Position numbers and translations under genes: made by a program. Positions 46,916 to 56,479 of a stretch of 64,000 nt of DNA are shown in pieces. Positions within the stretch are counted from its first letter, which is position 1. The number at the start of each line of letters is the position of its first letter. This DNA is from Rhizobium sp. Q54 (GTDB taxonomy: Bacteria; Pseudomonadota; Alphaproteobacteria; Rhizobiales; Xanthobacteraceae), in assembly GCA_945861895.1 (NCBI GenBank), contig CAMAWF010000005.1, positions 32,419 to 96,418 of the forward strand, written 5' to 3'. Below the pieces are notes generated by a model that did no database searches, was not told the DNA's origin, and saw only the letters and a list, made by a program, of their open reading frames with translations.

Positions 46916-48418
46916 ATGGCCGACAAACCCAGCAAACTCAAAGCCCGCCTGCCGCGCGGCCTCGCCGACCGCGGACCGGCCGAGATCGCGGCCACGCGGC
47001 GCATGATCGCGACCATCAGCAAGCAATTCGAGCTTTATGGTTTTGAGCCGGTGGAGACGCCGGCAATCGAATACACCGACGCGCTGGGGAAATTCCTTCC
47101 CGACCAGGACCGGCCGAACGAGGGCGTGTTCTCGTTCCAGGACGACGACGAGCAGTGGTTGAGCCTGCGCTATGACTTGACCGCGCCGCTGGCGCGCTAC
47201 GTCGCCGAGAATTTCGACGCACTGCCGAAGCCCTATCGCAGCTATCGCTACGGCTGGGTGTTCCGCAACGAAAAGCCGGGACCGGGACGCTATCGCCAGT
47301 TCATGCAGTTCGATGCCGACACGGTGGGCAGCGCCTCGCCCGCCGCCGATGCCGAGATGTGCATGCTGGCGGCGGATACGATGGAAGCGCTTGGCATTAA
47401 GCGCGGCCAGTATGTGGTGAAGGTGAATAACCGGAAGGTGCTGGATGGCGTACTAGAGTCCATCGGGCTTGCAGGTGATGCGAATGCGGGCAGGCGCCTC
47501 ACCGTGCTGCGCGCGATCGACAAGCTAGATCGGCTTGGCGTTGAAGGCGTCCGGTATTTGTTGGGGCCAGGACGCAAGGACGAAAGCGGAGATTTTACCA
47601 AGGGAGCCGGACTGAGCGACAAGCAGGCAGCTTTGGTTATGGCTCTGTTTGAATCGCACACGCTCGGCGATAGCGACGAAGAGACGCTTAATAGCATACG
47701 CGGTCCCGCCGACGCACCGGCCATCCGACAAGCAGGAGTTGATGAGCTTGACAAAATTTCCAAGGTCATCAAAGCGGCAGGCTATGGAGAAGATCGCATC
47801 CGCATCGATCCCTCCGTCGTCCGCGGCCTCGAATATTACACCGGCCCGGTCTACGAAGTTGAACTCCTGCTCGACACCAAAGACGAGAAAGGCCGCCCGG
47901 TGCGTTTCGGCTCGGTTGGCGGCGGCGGGCGTTATGACGGATTGGTGTCGCGCTTCCGCGGCGAGCCGGTGCCGGCGACCGGATTTTCCATCGGCGTCTC
48001 GCGGCTGATGGCTGCGCTCACGCTGCTCGGCAAGATCGATGTCAAAGCCGACGCAGGCCCGGTGGTCGTCACCGTCTTCGACAGGGACCGGATCGCCGAC
48101 TATCAAGGCATGGTGGCGCAGTTGCGTGCAGCCAACATCCGCGCCGAACTTTACCTCGGCAATCCGAAGAACAATTTAGGCGTCCAGCTCAAATACGCCG
48201 ACAAGCGCAACGCGCCCTGCGCCATCATCCAGGGCGGCGACGAGAAGGCTTTAGCGCAAGTCCAGATCAAGGACCTCATCCTCGGCGCGGAATTGTCAAA
48301 GCTGGAAAAGGGCCGCGACGAATATCTGCAAAAGCAGGCGCAGGTGCAGCAGACCGTGCCGGAAAGCAAACTGGTCGAAGCCGTACGCGCGGTGCTGGCG
48401 CGGCACGGACTGATATAA
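46916..48418 (+). CDS. hisS: Histidyl-tRNA synthetase
   Basis: 500 residues, class II synthetase. Motif 1 region [20 protein letters not shown], motif 2 [20 protein letters not shown], the histidine-A segment [16 protein letters not shown], motif 3 near [11 protein letters not shown], and a C-terminal anticodon-binding domain ([15 protein letters not shown]). The insertion-domain DNA, about 47390-47790, is somewhat lower in GC than its flanks. The paralogous hisZ is 0.8 kb downstream on the same strand. Confidence 0.97.
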   Translation: MADKPSKLKARLPRGLADRGPAEIAATRRMIATISKQFELYGFEPVETPAIEYTDALGKFLPDQDRPNEGVFSFQDDDEQWLSLRYDLTAPLARYVAENFDALPKPYRSYRYGWVFRNEKPGPGRYRQFMQFDADTVGSASPAADAEMCMLAADTMEALGIKRGQYVVKVNNRKVLDGVLESIGLAGDANAGRRLTVLRAIDKLDRLGVEGVRYLLGPGRKDESGDFTKGAGLSDKQAALVMALFESHTLGDSDEETLNSIRGPADAPAIRQAGVDELDKISKVIKAAGYGEDRIRIDPSVVRGLEYYTGPVYEVELLLDTKDEKGRPVRFGSVGGGGRYDGLVSRFRGEPVPATGFSIGVSRLMAALTLLGKIDVKADAGPVVVTVFDRDRIADYQGMVAQLRAANIRAELYLGNPKNNLGVQLKYADKRNAPCAIIQGGDEKALAQVQIKDLILGAELSKLEKGRDEYLQKQAQVQQTVPESKLVEAVRAVLARHGLI

Positions 48419-48441
48419 GCGTCAGCCGTTTGGTTAAAACG

Positions 48442-48936
48442 TCAAACCGCGACGAGATCGCCGCTGAGCACCGGTGAGGCGACATCCTGCGACAGATCGA
48501 TGCGGTGTCCGATCAGCTGCTCGACCGCGTCGAAGCTGTCGATCACCGCCCGGCATTCGATGACTTTCTGGTCGCGGAAGCGGGCGAACTGCGCTAGGCG
48601 ATAGCTGACGACACGGCCGTCGTCGCGCTTGGTCGCGGTCAGCTTGCTCAGAATCGCCGCCCGGTCGCCGTCGATCAGCATCGCCTCCGAATCGAAGCGC
48701 CGCTTGTCGAAGACTTGCGGCATCAGCCGGTTGAAGAGATCGAACACGGCGGCCTTGCCGCAGCGCCGGCCGCAGTAGCGCAGCGCTTCCACCGGCCCGG
48801 TAATCGTCCACTCGACGTCGTCGTGGAGGAACGGTTCGATCTTGGCGGCGTCGTGCGTGACAAAGGCCGCGTAGAACGCTTCCGCCACCTCGCGCGGTAC
48901 GGCACGGATTACTTCGAGCGGCGCGGCACTGCCCAT
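48442..48936 (-). CDS. SnoaL/NTF2-like protein
   Basis: 164 residues with the cone-shaped NTF2-like fold pattern: long N-terminal helix (AEAFYAAFVTHDAAKIEPFL), HDDVEWTITGP, then a run of beta strands (AMLIDGDRAAILSKLTATKR, VVSYRLAQFARFRDQKVIEC). It resembles ketosteroid-isomerase-like/SnoaL proteins, which may be small enzymes or simple binding proteins. The function is not predictable. It lies between hisS and hisZ on the opposite strand, breaking up what would otherwise be a histidine cluster. Confidence 0.8.
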   Translation of the reverse strand: MGSAAPLEVIRAVPREVAEAFYAAFVTHDAAKIEPFLHDDVEWTITGPVEALRYCGRRCGKAAVFDLFNRLMPQVFDKRRFDSEAMLIDGDRAAILSKLTATKRDDGRVVSYRLAQFARFRDQKVIECRAVIDSFDAVEQLIGHRIDLSQDVASPVLSGDLVAV

Positions 48937-49179
48937 GAAATTCCCCCGATCCTCCCCCAGTCAACGCCGATTGGGTTGAAATAGTCTTACCATCAAGGGG
49001 TTATGGGCCATCGACGTGGCGAATGGCCGCGCGGGGGCGATATCCCACGCACGGAATTTATTAATGACCACAGGCCTTTGACGTGCGCGCGCGTTAAGCC
49101 CACCGGGCATTCGGCGTCGAAACCTTAAGGCCGCCATGCTAAAGGGCGCACCAAAATCATCGATCTTCGTGGGACGGCG

Positions 49180-50346
49180 ATGGACGCGGCGGAAAACAAC
49201 ACGCAGGGCAAGCCCGATGCGCGGGCGGAGGCGCAAGCTCAGGCGCTTGTCGCCTCCTATGAGCGCGCCGGCTATCGCCGCATAGCGCCCGCGATCCTGC
49301 AACCGGCCGAGCCATTCCTCGACCTCTCCGGCGAAGACATCCGCAAGCGCATGTATCTGACCGCCGCACCCGGCGGCGGCGGCGACTATTGCCTGCGTCC
49401 CGACCTCACCATTCCCGTGTCCTGCGACTACCTCGCGTCACCGTTCGCAGGAAAGGCGGCAGGCTTTTGCTATCTCGGGCCGGTGTTCCGGCATCGCACC
49501 GATGCGCCGGCGGAATTTCTCCAGGCCGGCATCGAATCCTTCGGACGTCCCGACAAGGCGGCGGCCGACGCCGAGATGCTGGCGCTCGGGCTGGAGGCTA
49601 CCGCGCATTACGGCTGCGGCGCGCCCGATATCCAGGTCGGCGACGTGGCGCTGTTTTCCGCGCTGATCGCCGCGCTCGATCTCGCCCCGGCGTGGAAGCG
49701 TCGCCTGATCAAGGATTTCAACCGCAAGAGCAATCTCGCGCAGGACCTCGACCGCCTGGTGCTCGGCACCAGCAACGGCCAGCCGGAATACCAGGGCGTG
49801 CTCGCGGCACTCGCCGGCTCCGACCCGAAGGGCGCGCATGCGCTGGTCACGGATTTGCTTTCGATCGCCGGCATCAATGCCGTCGGCGGGCGTTCGGTCG
49901 GAGAGATCGCCGACCGCTTTCTGGAACAGGCGGCGCTCGGCGCCGGCTCGAAGCTGCCGCGCGAGCAGCGCGCCTTGATCGAGCGGTTTCTGGCGATCGG
50001 CGGCGACCCCGATCAGGCGGCCGCCGAACTGCGCGCGCTCGCCAGCGAAGGCAACATGGCGCTCGCGCCGGTGCTCGACCTGTTCGAGAGCCGCACGGGA
50101 TTTCTCGCCGCGCGCGGCGTCGATGTGCGCCGCATTCGTTTTTCCACCGCGTTCGGACGCGGCTTCGATTATTACACCGGATTTGTGTTCGAACTCACCG
50201 ACCCAGCCGCGCGCGAGGCCGGCCCGCTGGTCGCCGGCGGCCGCTATGACGGGCTGCTGACGCGGCTCGGGGCCGACAAGCCTACTCCCGCCGTCGGCTT
50301 TGCGGTGTGGATCGAGCGGCTGGCGGCGCTGGGAGGCGCAAAGTGA
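49180..50346 (+). CDS. hisZ: ATP phosphoribosyltransferase regulatory subunit HisZ
   Basis: 388 residues; a catalytically inactive HisRS paralogue that activates HisG and makes it histidine-sensitive. HisRS-like segments remain: [37 protein letters not shown] and [20 protein letters not shown]. It lacks the C-terminal anticodon-binding domain, as expected. It overlaps hisG by 4 bp (GTGA), consistent with complex formation. Confidence 0.95.
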   Translation: MDAAENNTQGKPDARAEAQAQALVASYERAGYRRIAPAILQPAEPFLDLSGEDIRKRMYLTAAPGGGGDYCLRPDLTIPVSCDYLASPFAGKAAGFCYLGPVFRHRTDAPAEFLQAGIESFGRPDKAAADAEMLALGLEATAHYGCGAPDIQVGDVALFSALIAALDLAPAWKRRLIKDFNRKSNLAQDLDRLVLGTSNGQPEYQGVLAALAGSDPKGAHALVTDLLSIAGINAVGGRSVGEIADRFLEQAALGAGSKLPREQRALIERFLAIGGDPDQAAAELRALASEGNMALAPVLDLFESRTGFLAARGVDVRRIRFSTAFGRGFDYYTGFVFELTDPAAREAGPLVAGGRYDGLLTRLGADKPTPAVGFAVWIERLAALGGAK

Positions 50347-51314
50347 GCGCGCCCCTGGTTCTCGCGGTGCCCGCAAAAGGCCGGCTGCAGGACAACGCCG
50401 AGGAATTTTTCGCCCGCGCCGGCCTGGCGCTGATCAAGCCGCGCGGAGCGCGCGATTATCGCGGCGCCATCAGCGGGCTCGACGGCGTCGAGGTTGCGTA
50501 TCTTTCCGCCGCCGAGATCACTCAGCAGCTGGCGCAGGGCGCGGTGCATCTCGGCGTCACCGGCGAAGATCTGGTGCGCGAGATGATCCCCGATGCCGAC
50601 AAGCGCGTGGTGCTGATCGACGGCCTCGGCTTCGGTCACGCCAATGTCGTGGTCGCGGTGCCGCAGGCCTGGATCGACGTGCGCAATATGGCCGATCTCG
50701 ACGACGTCGCCACCGCCTTCCGCCACCACCACAACCGCAAGCCGCGGGTGGCGACGAAATACGTCAATCTCACGCGCATGTTTTTCTCCGATCACGGCAT
50801 CGTCGACTACCGCATCGTCGAAAGCTCCGGCGCGACCGAAGGCGCGCCCGCCGCCGGCACCGCCGAATTGATCGTCGACATCACCACCACCGGCGCGACG
50901 CTCGCCGCCAATGGGCTCAAGATCGTGGAGGACGGCACGATTTTGCGCTCGCAGGCAAATCTTGTCGCCGCGCGCGGGGCGCAATGGGGCAAGGCCGAGC
51001 GCGAGATCGCCCGCGTGATCCTCGACCGCATCGCCGCGCAGGCGCGCGCGCGCGCGTTCCGCGAGGTGCGCTGCCGTTTCCCCGCCTGCAACGACGCGCT
51101 GCTGGAAAACATCAAGCAGCGCTTCGGCGTGCAGACGCCGTTCGGCGGGCCGACCTCCTCCGGCATGCTGACGCTGCACTGCCCGCCGGATCAGGTCTAT
51201 GCGCTGACAAGTTTCCTGCGCGAGAGCGGCGCGCAAGCTGTTTCGGTGGCGGAACTCGGCTATGTGTTCTCGCGCGACAATCCGCTCTACGCCAAGTTGG
51301 AGGCCGGGCTCTAG
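50343..51314 (+). CDS. hisG: ATP phosphoribosyltransferase catalytic subunit HisG
   Basis: 323 residues from a GTG overlapping the hisZ stop. It catalyses the first step of histidine synthesis. Motifs are [30 protein letters not shown], and the PRPP-binding loop [22 protein letters not shown], with [14 protein letters not shown] between. It is longer than the roughly 210-residue short HisG that usually partners HisZ; the extra C-terminal ~90 residues ([20 protein letters not shown] and onward) look like a separate domain. The TAG stop is 6 bp before a family D palindrome. Confidence 0.95.
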   Translation: MSAPLVLAVPAKGRLQDNAEEFFARAGLALIKPRGARDYRGAISGLDGVEVAYLSAAEITQQLAQGAVHLGVTGEDLVREMIPDADKRVVLIDGLGFGHANVVVAVPQAWIDVRNMADLDDVATAFRHHHNRKPRVATKYVNLTRMFFSDHGIVDYRIVESSGATEGAPAAGTAELIVDITTTGATLAANGLKIVEDGTILRSQANLVAARGAQWGKAEREIARVILDRIAAQARARAFREVRCRFPACNDALLENIKQRFGVQTPFGGPTSSGMLTLHCPPDQVYALTSFLRESGAQAVSVAELGYVFSRDNPLYAKLEAGL

Positions 51315-51320
51315 TCTTTT

Positions 51321-51368
51321 GAGCATGATCTTTTCGAAAACCGGTTCCCACTTTTCGGGATCATGCTC
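51321..51368. repeat. Palindromic repeat, family D, copy 2 (hairpin only)
   Basis: GAGCATGATCTTTTCGAAAA, then CCGGTTCCCACTTTTCGG and GATCATGCTC. It lacks the composite tail of the copies at 27458 and 60522. It lies just after the hisG stop codon, in the convergent gap with the GtrA gene, and could serve as a bidirectional terminator. Confidence 0.93.
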
Positions 51369-51391
51369 CAGCGCAGCGCCGATAATCCGTT

Positions 51392-51838
51392 TCAACGCAC
51401 GTCGTCGCGCGGCCCGCGCCGGCGGAACACGACGAAATGCGAGAGCGAAAAATTCACCAGGAAGCTCACAACAATAGAGAGCAGCTTGGCCGCCAGCACC
51501 GGCAGGAAATAAGACAAGATCACCAGCGTCGTGGTGGCGGCGATCACGCCCGCGATGCCCGAAACCACGAAGCTGCCATAGTCGCGCCAGCGCAACGCAT
51601 GTCCGGACTCCGGTCCGAAGGTCGTGAACGAGTTCATGGCATAGGAGAACGACACCGCCACCAGCCAGGCCAATACGTTGCACGGCACCAGCGCGAGCTT
51701 GAGCACATTATAGGCGAACAGGAATGCGCCGAGGTCGATCAGCGTATTGACCAGCCCGACCAGCGCAAAGCTCGCCGCCTTAAGCGCAACCGCGCGCTCG
51801 TGCCAGGCGACTGTGAGGCGGTCGATTATTTTCTTCAT
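51392..51838 (-). CDS. GtrA-like membrane protein
   Basis: 148 residues from MKKIIDRLTVAWHER. Four transmembrane helices typical of GtrA, with the conserved FALVGLVNTLIDLGAFL and YAMNSFTTFGP segments and SLSHFVVFR at the end. GtrA proteins are thought to flip polyprenyl-phosphate-linked sugars across the inner membrane. It is divergent from the polyprenyl-phosphate glycosyltransferase gene 140 bp away, its natural partner. Confidence 0.88.
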   Translation of the reverse strand: MKKIIDRLTVAWHERAVALKAASFALVGLVNTLIDLGAFLFAYNVLKLALVPCNVLAWLVAVSFSYAMNSFTTFGPESGHALRWRDYGSFVVSGIAGVIAATTTLVILSYFLPVLAAKLLSIVVSFLVNFSLSHFVVFRRRGPRDDVR

Positions 51839-51979
51839 TGCGGCGGGCAACATTTCCGGGCGGATTTAGCACGTCCGCCGCGCCGCGCCGAGGCCTTGGC
51901 CGTTATCCCTTCGGTGGGCGCGCGCGGGCGCGACAGGGAGCGGCGGGTGCGCTATAGATCGCCTCGCAAGCAAGGATAG

Positions 51980-53035
51980 ATGGCTCCGATGCCGGCGAAA
52001 GCTGCCAAACCAGGCCGTGCCAGCTCGCCCGCCGCGCGGGCCGAGGCCGGGCTGTCGATCGTCGTCCCGCTCTGGAACGAGGCCAAGGGCCTTGCCGACC
52101 TGCACCGCCATATTGCCGAGATCGCCCAACGCCTGAGCGCCAATCGCCGCCTGAGCGTGGAAGCCGTCTATGTCGACGACGGCTCGACCGACGCGACGCA
52201 GGACATCGCCCAGGCGCTGCCGGCGGATGCGCTCGACGTGCAGGTGGTCACGCTGTCGCGCAATTTCGGCAAGGAGGCGGCCCTGCTCGCCGGCCTCGAC
52301 CATGCCCGCCTCGGCGCCGTGCTGTTCATGGACGGCGACGGCCAGCATCCGCCATCGCTGATCGAAAATCTGGTCGGGCGCTGGCTCGATGACGGCTACG
52401 ACGTGGTCTACACCGCCAAAGCCAGCCGCGAGAACGAATCGTGGCTGCGCCGCACCGGCGTCAAATGGTTTTACTCGCTGATCAATTGGGGCGCGCGGCA
52501 GAAAATCCCGGCCGATGCCGGCGACTTCCGCCTGCTCTCGCCGCGCGCGGCGGCGGCGCTGCGCCAGATGCCGGAGCGCAACCGTTTCTTCAAGGGACTG
52601 GCGAGCTGGATCGGTTTTCGCCAGGTCCGCGTCGATTACGAACCGGCCGAACGGGTGCATGGCGACACGACCTGGAATGTTTGGTCGCTGATCGGACTGT
52701 CGATCGAGGGACTGACCTCGTTTTCGGTTGCGCCGCTACGGATGGCAAGCCTGCTCGGCGTGTTGCTCGCAGCAAGCGCCATGATATTCGGCCTCGCGAT
52801 CCTGATCGAGACGGTAATCTACGGCAAGGACGTGCCCGGCTATCCCTCGGTGGTGGTCGGATTGATGGTGATCGGCGGCGTGCAACTGACCATGATCGGA
52901 ATTCTCGGTGAATATATCGGCAAGCTGTTGTCCGAAATCAAAGCCCGGCCGGTCTATTTCGTCGCCGAGCACAGCGTGAAATCGGCAAGCGAATCCACGC
53001 CAGCGAGGGCGCCGGCCTCGCGCGCGGCGGAGTGA
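51980..53035 (+). CDS. Family 2 polyprenyl-phosphate glycosyltransferase (GtrB/dolichol-P-mannose synthase type)
   Basis: 351 residues. The GT-A domain has VVPLWNEAKGLADL, YVDDGSTDATQDIA (sugar-nucleotide Asp) and LFMDGDGQHPPSLI (DxD-like metal site), followed by DAGDFRLLSPRAAAAL. Two C-terminal transmembrane helices (LLGVLLAASAMIFGLAILIE and VVGLMVIGGVQLTMIGILGE) anchor it. It should transfer a sugar to undecaprenyl phosphate on the cytoplasmic side. It overlaps the ChbG-like gene by 4 bp. The sugar and final acceptor are unknown. Confidence 0.9.
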   Translation: MAPMPAKAAKPGRASSPAARAEAGLSIVVPLWNEAKGLADLHRHIAEIAQRLSANRRLSVEAVYVDDGSTDATQDIAQALPADALDVQVVTLSRNFGKEAALLAGLDHARLGAVLFMDGDGQHPPSLIENLVGRWLDDGYDVVYTAKASRENESWLRRTGVKWFYSLINWGARQKIPADAGDFRLLSPRAAAALRQMPERNRFFKGLASWIGFRQVRVDYEPAERVHGDTTWNVWSLIGLSIEGLTSFSVAPLRMASLLGVLLAASAMIFGLAILIETVIYGKDVPGYPSVVVGLMVIGGVQLTMIGILGEYIGKLLSEIKARPVYFVAEHSVKSASESTPARAPASRAAE

Positions 53036-53883
53036 GCGCCCCGGACGTGGCGGGCCCGCACCGGCATATCTGGCTGTGCGCCGATGACTACGGCATTTCG
53101 CATTCGGTCAACACCGCGATCCGCGACCTCATCATGCGCGGCCGGATCAACGCCACCTCGGTGATGGTGACCGCGCCGCATTTCGACCGCGCGGACGCCG
53201 CTTCGCTCAAAGTGCTCAACGCCGACATGCCGCGCGTCGCCATTGGGCTGCACCTGACGCTCACCGCGCCGTTCCGGCCGCTGAGCCAGGGCTTCCAGCC
53301 GCAGCGCGACGACGCCTTCCTGCCGCTCAATCTCACAATGCGCGCGGCCATGTGGCGGCGTTTCCGGCATGAAAAGCTCGCGATCGAAATCGCAACGCAA
53401 CTACACAGCTTCGTCACCGCGTTTGGCCGGCCGCCCGATTTCGTCGATGGACATCAGCACGTTCATCTGTTTCCGCAGATACGCGACGCGGTGCTCAATG
53501 TGGTGTCGGAAGTTGCACCGAATGCCTGGGTGCGCCAGTGCGGGCGCATCTCGCGTTGGGGCGGCCTGCTCGACCGCAAGGGGCTGTTGCTCGACCTGTT
53601 GAGCCACCGGTTTCGCCACCACGCCCGCAAACTCGGCGTGCGCACCAACCCGGCCTTTGCCGGCACTTATGACTTCAAGCCGGATGCCGACATCGCCCGG
53701 CTATTCCCGGCCTTTCTCAAGCGCCTGCCCGAAAGCAGCGTGGTCATGTGCCACCCGGGATTTGTCGATGCCGAACTCAAGCGCCTCGATCCGCTCACCA
53801 CGCTGCGCGAGCGGGAATATGCCTATTTCAACAGCGAGGCGTTCCCGGCCGTGCTCGCCGCGCATGGCCTGACATTGGCTTAA
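53032..53883 (+). CDS. ChbG/HpnK (YdjC) family deacetylase
   Basis: 283 residues from a GTG overlapping the glycosyltransferase stop (GTGA). Polysaccharide-deacetylase-like fold with CADDYGISHSVNTAI (metal-binding Asp), VAIGLHLTLT and DGHQHVHLFPQIRDAV (two metal His), and SSVVMCHPGF near the end. Members deacetylate N-acetyl sugars; HpnK acts on hopanoids. Coupling to a polyprenyl-phosphate glycosyltransferase suggests removal of an acetyl or formyl group from a lipid-linked amino sugar. That is inference. Confidence 0.87.
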   Translation: MSAPDVAGPHRHIWLCADDYGISHSVNTAIRDLIMRGRINATSVMVTAPHFDRADAASLKVLNADMPRVAIGLHLTLTAPFRPLSQGFQPQRDDAFLPLNLTMRAAMWRRFRHEKLAIEIATQLHSFVTAFGRPPDFVDGHQHVHLFPQIRDAVLNVVSEVAPNAWVRQCGRISRWGGLLDRKGLLLDLLSHRFRHHARKLGVRTNPAFAGTYDFKPDADIARLFPAFLKRLPESSVVMCHPGFVDAELKRLDPLTTLREREYAYFNSEAFPAVLAAHGLTLA

Positions 53884-53981
53884 AAGCCCCGGCGCGATGC
53901 CTGTGGAAATATTTTGTCGCAGCCATTCCCTGGCCATTGCGCGCTCCCCACATGACCCGACGGCATCACAGGGAGAGCCTC

Positions 53982-54701
53982 ATGACGCCTCAGGAACGCC
54001 AGCTCGTTGCCGACTTATTCGAGCGGCTTGCCGCTCTGGAGAACACGCCGCGCGACCCGGCCGCCGCACGCGCCATCGCCGAGGGTTTGGCAGGCGCGCC
54101 CAACGCCGTCTATCCGCTGGTGCAGACCGTGCTGGTGCAGGACGAGGCGCTCAAGCGCGCCGATAGCCGCATCCGCGCGCTGGAAGGCGGCGAAGCGCCG
54201 CGCGAAGGCGGGTTCCTCGAAAACATGCGCGACGCGATTGCCGGCGGGCGCGAGGCGAAGCGCGGCTCGGTACCGACGGTGCGGCCCGCCGTGGCGGGCG
54301 AGCCCGACCCGCGCTGGAACAGCGGCGCGCAAGCGCCGGCCGGCCAAACTGTCGGCCAGGGAAGCTCATTCCTCGGCACCGCCGCTGCGGCTGCCGCCGG
54401 CGTGATCGGCGGCGCGCTGCTGCTCGGCGGAATTCGCTCCATGTTCGGCGAAGCCAACGCACATACGGCTTACGATTCTGGCGTTGGCGGACAATCGCCG
54501 TTGGGCGGCGGCGCAGCGGGAAGCGATCTCGCGCGTGAAGCGGGGCTCGATGACATCGGGCGCGGCGGCGCGCATGGGCCTGGCCACGGCCGCAGCGCCG
54601 GATTGCTCGATGCAGGCGACGGCGGCGATATCGCCGGCGCCGATGACGGCGGCTTCGACGTCAGCGGAGATATTGGCGGCGATGCCGGCGGCGGCGACTG
54701 A
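53982..54701 (+). CDS. DUF2076 family protein
   Basis: 239 residues from MTPQERQLVADLFERLAALE, preceded by GGGAGAG; the track's 78-residue extension overlaps the previous gene and is rejected. The N-terminal helical part is followed by VYPLVQTVLVQDEALKRADS, a coiled coil, then a hydrophobic segment SSFLGTAAAAAAGVIGGALL and a C-terminus of about 80 residues that is very rich in Gly, Asp and Ala (DAGDGGDIAGADDGG). Such DUF2076 proteins are thought to be periplasmic ligand-binding or membrane-associated; the function is unknown. Confidence 0.85.
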   Translation: MTPQERQLVADLFERLAALENTPRDPAAARAIAEGLAGAPNAVYPLVQTVLVQDEALKRADSRIRALEGGEAPREGGFLENMRDAIAGGREAKRGSVPTVRPAVAGEPDPRWNSGAQAPAGQTVGQGSSFLGTAAAAAAGVIGGALLLGGIRSMFGEANAHTAYDSGVGGQSPLGGGAAGSDLAREAGLDDIGRGGAHGPGHGRSAGLLDAGDGGDIAGADDGGFDVSGDIGGDAGGGD

Positions 54702-54716
54702 CGCTGCGGTCCGGCG

Positions 54717-55493
54717 TCAGATCACCACGACCTTGGTGCCGATCTTGACGCGTTGGTAGAGATCGATGACGTCCTCGTTGCGCATACGGATGCAACCGGA
54801 CGACACCATCTGGCCGATCGTCCACGGCTCGTTCGAGCCGTGAATGCGATAGAGCGTCGAGCCGAGATACAACGCGCGCGCGCCGAGCGGATTGTTGGGG
54901 CCGCCGGCCATGAACGGCGGCAAATGCGGCTGGCGCTTGAGCATCTCGTCCGGCGGGCGCCAATCCGGCCACTCTTTTTTCAGTGAAACACTGTGGGTGC
55001 CGGCCCAGGTGAAACCCGGACGGCCGACGCCGATGCCGTAGCGGATCGCCTTGCCATCGGGCTCCACAAGAATAAGAAACCGTTTCGGCGTGTCGATGAT
55101 GATCGTGCCCGGCGCTTCCGGCCCGACATATTGCACTTCCTGGCGCAGATAGCGCGGATCCTGCGCAACTTGCAGCGGCGGTTGTTCGAGATATTGCTGA
55201 CCTGCCGGCGCCGTATTGACGTAAAGCGGCGGCGTGCGTTGCGGATCGGGATAGGGATTGTAGCCTGGCGGGGGCGGCAACGAGGACGGCTCGGACTGAC
55301 CGCCGCCAAACAAAAATTCGATGAAGCCGCCGCCAAGGTGAGACCGCTCCGGGCGTGCATTCGGCTGCGCGACCACGACCACGAGACGCTGCGCATAGGC
55401 GCTGGGCGCGATCTGCAGCGGCTGCGAGCGCGCCGGCACGATGCCAAGCGCGGCAAATACAAGAGCGGAAAAAATACAACGCGGCATCGACAT
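54717..55493 (-). CDS. L,D-transpeptidase (YkuD family)
   Basis: 258 residues from the ATG at 55493 (MSMPRCIFSALVFAALG), giving a signal peptide cleaved near ARSQ. A Pro/Tyr-rich spacer (PPPPGYNPYPDPQRTPPLYV) links to the catalytic YkuD domain (about residues 130-258): IHGSNEPWTIGQMVSSGCIR contains the catalytic His and Cys of the HxxxxxxxSxGC(I/V)R motif. It forms 3-3 crosslinks in peptidoglycan or attaches proteins to it. It converges with the DUF2076 gene. Confidence 0.93.
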   Translation of the reverse strand: MSMPRCIFSALVFAALGIVPARSQPLQIAPSAYAQRLVVVVAQPNARPERSHLGGGFIEFLFGGGQSEPSSLPPPPGYNPYPDPQRTPPLYVNTAPAGQQYLEQPPLQVAQDPRYLRQEVQYVGPEAPGTIIIDTPKRFLILVEPDGKAIRYGIGVGRPGFTWAGTHSVSLKKEWPDWRPPDEMLKRQPHLPPFMAGGPNNPLGARALYLGSTLYRIHGSNEPWTIGQMVSSGCIRMRNEDVIDLYQRVKIGTKVVVI

Positions 55494-55801
55494 ACTCTGC
55501 AACTCGTTCGTCGTCACGGAGGCGGGCTCGCTTCCGTTGCGGCCGCAGTATCATGGTGAACAAACCACTGATTGGTAAATCGCGCGGCGGCACACCCGCC
55601 GATCCCGCCGCTTGCGCGCAGATCGTCGAGTTACAGTTTATTTTGTGTGAATGGCGGAGCGTCATGGTAAACGCGCGGTTTATCCAATCGGCCGCGCGCG
55701 CCATGCGGCATGCGTTCAAGGCTCGCCCTGAAACGCAGCGTTAAGCGGGCCCGGCATACAACAACTGAAATTTCGAGTTCCGCAGTTGGGTGGGGGCAGC
55801 G

Positions 55802-56479
55802 GTGCAGCGCAAGATTTTCCGTATCGAGAAAATGCATATGTCCGGCCAAAGGCCGGCGTCCGCCGAGGCGGACGACGCCGAGTTGCGCCATTGCGAGCTT
55901 TTGAACGAGATCAAGTCGCTGCGTGCGCTGGCCGAGCGCGGCGGCGAAGGGGGCAATGCCGACTTGGCCGGGCTGCGGGAGGAGCTTGCGTTGATCCATG
56001 ACGCGGTCGGCCGCACCAAGCGCGAGCTTGCCGCGCTCACCGGCGCCGGGCATGCAGGGCCGCACGTGTCGCGCGCCACCGGCGAACTCAACGCCGTTGC
56101 CGGCGCGACGGAAAAGGCCACGCAGAAAATCCTGCGCGCGGCGGAGGAAATCGACGAGAACGCCAAGACGCTGGCCGCCGCGGTGAAGAACGAGCAGGGG
56201 CTCGCCCAGGACATCCAGGACCAGGTGGTACAGATCTACGAGGCGTGCAACTTTCAGGACCTCGCCGGCCAGCGCATCGGCAAGGTGATGGTGACGCTGA
56301 AAGTCGTCGAGGAGCACGTGGCGCGCATGCTGGAAATCTGGAACGGCATCGAGCAGGGCAAGATGCACAATGCCGCGGCGTCTAGACAACGTCCCGAAGG
56401 ACGGCTGGTCAATGGCCCCAAGCTCAATGGCGATCCCGGCCACGCATCGCAGCGCGACATCGACAAGATGTTCAACTAG
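55802..56479 (+). CDS. CheZ-like protein phosphatase
   Basis: 225 residues; I prefer the GTG at 55802 (VQRKIFRIEKMHMSG), with GGTGGGGG just upstream; a GTG at 55790 is also open. The protein is helical. The CheZ catalytic segment is recognisable as YEACNFQDLAGQRIGKVMVT, matching the DLxxQ motif whose Asp and Gln dephosphorylate CheY-P. The C-terminal ASQRDIDKMFN resembles the CheY-binding tail. It likely acts on a CheY-like protein, such as that at 42483. It overlaps the MFS gene by 8 bp at the 3' ends. Confidence 0.8.
   Translation: MQRKIFRIEKMHMSGQRPASAEADDAELRHCELLNEIKSLRALAERGGEGGNADLAGLREELALIHDAVGRTKRELAALTGAGHAGPHVSRATGELNAVAGATEKATQKILRAAEEIDENAKTLAAAVKNEQGLAQDIQDQVVQIYEACNFQDLAGQRIGKVMVTLKVVEEHVARMLEIWNGIEQGKMHNAAASRQRPEGRLVNGPKLNGDPGHASQRDIDKMFN

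Noticed and set aside
55553-55744. 63-aa plus-strand ORF (MVNKPLIGKSRGGTP...)
   Set aside because: No homology I recognise, no clear ribosome-binding site; possible but unsupported.
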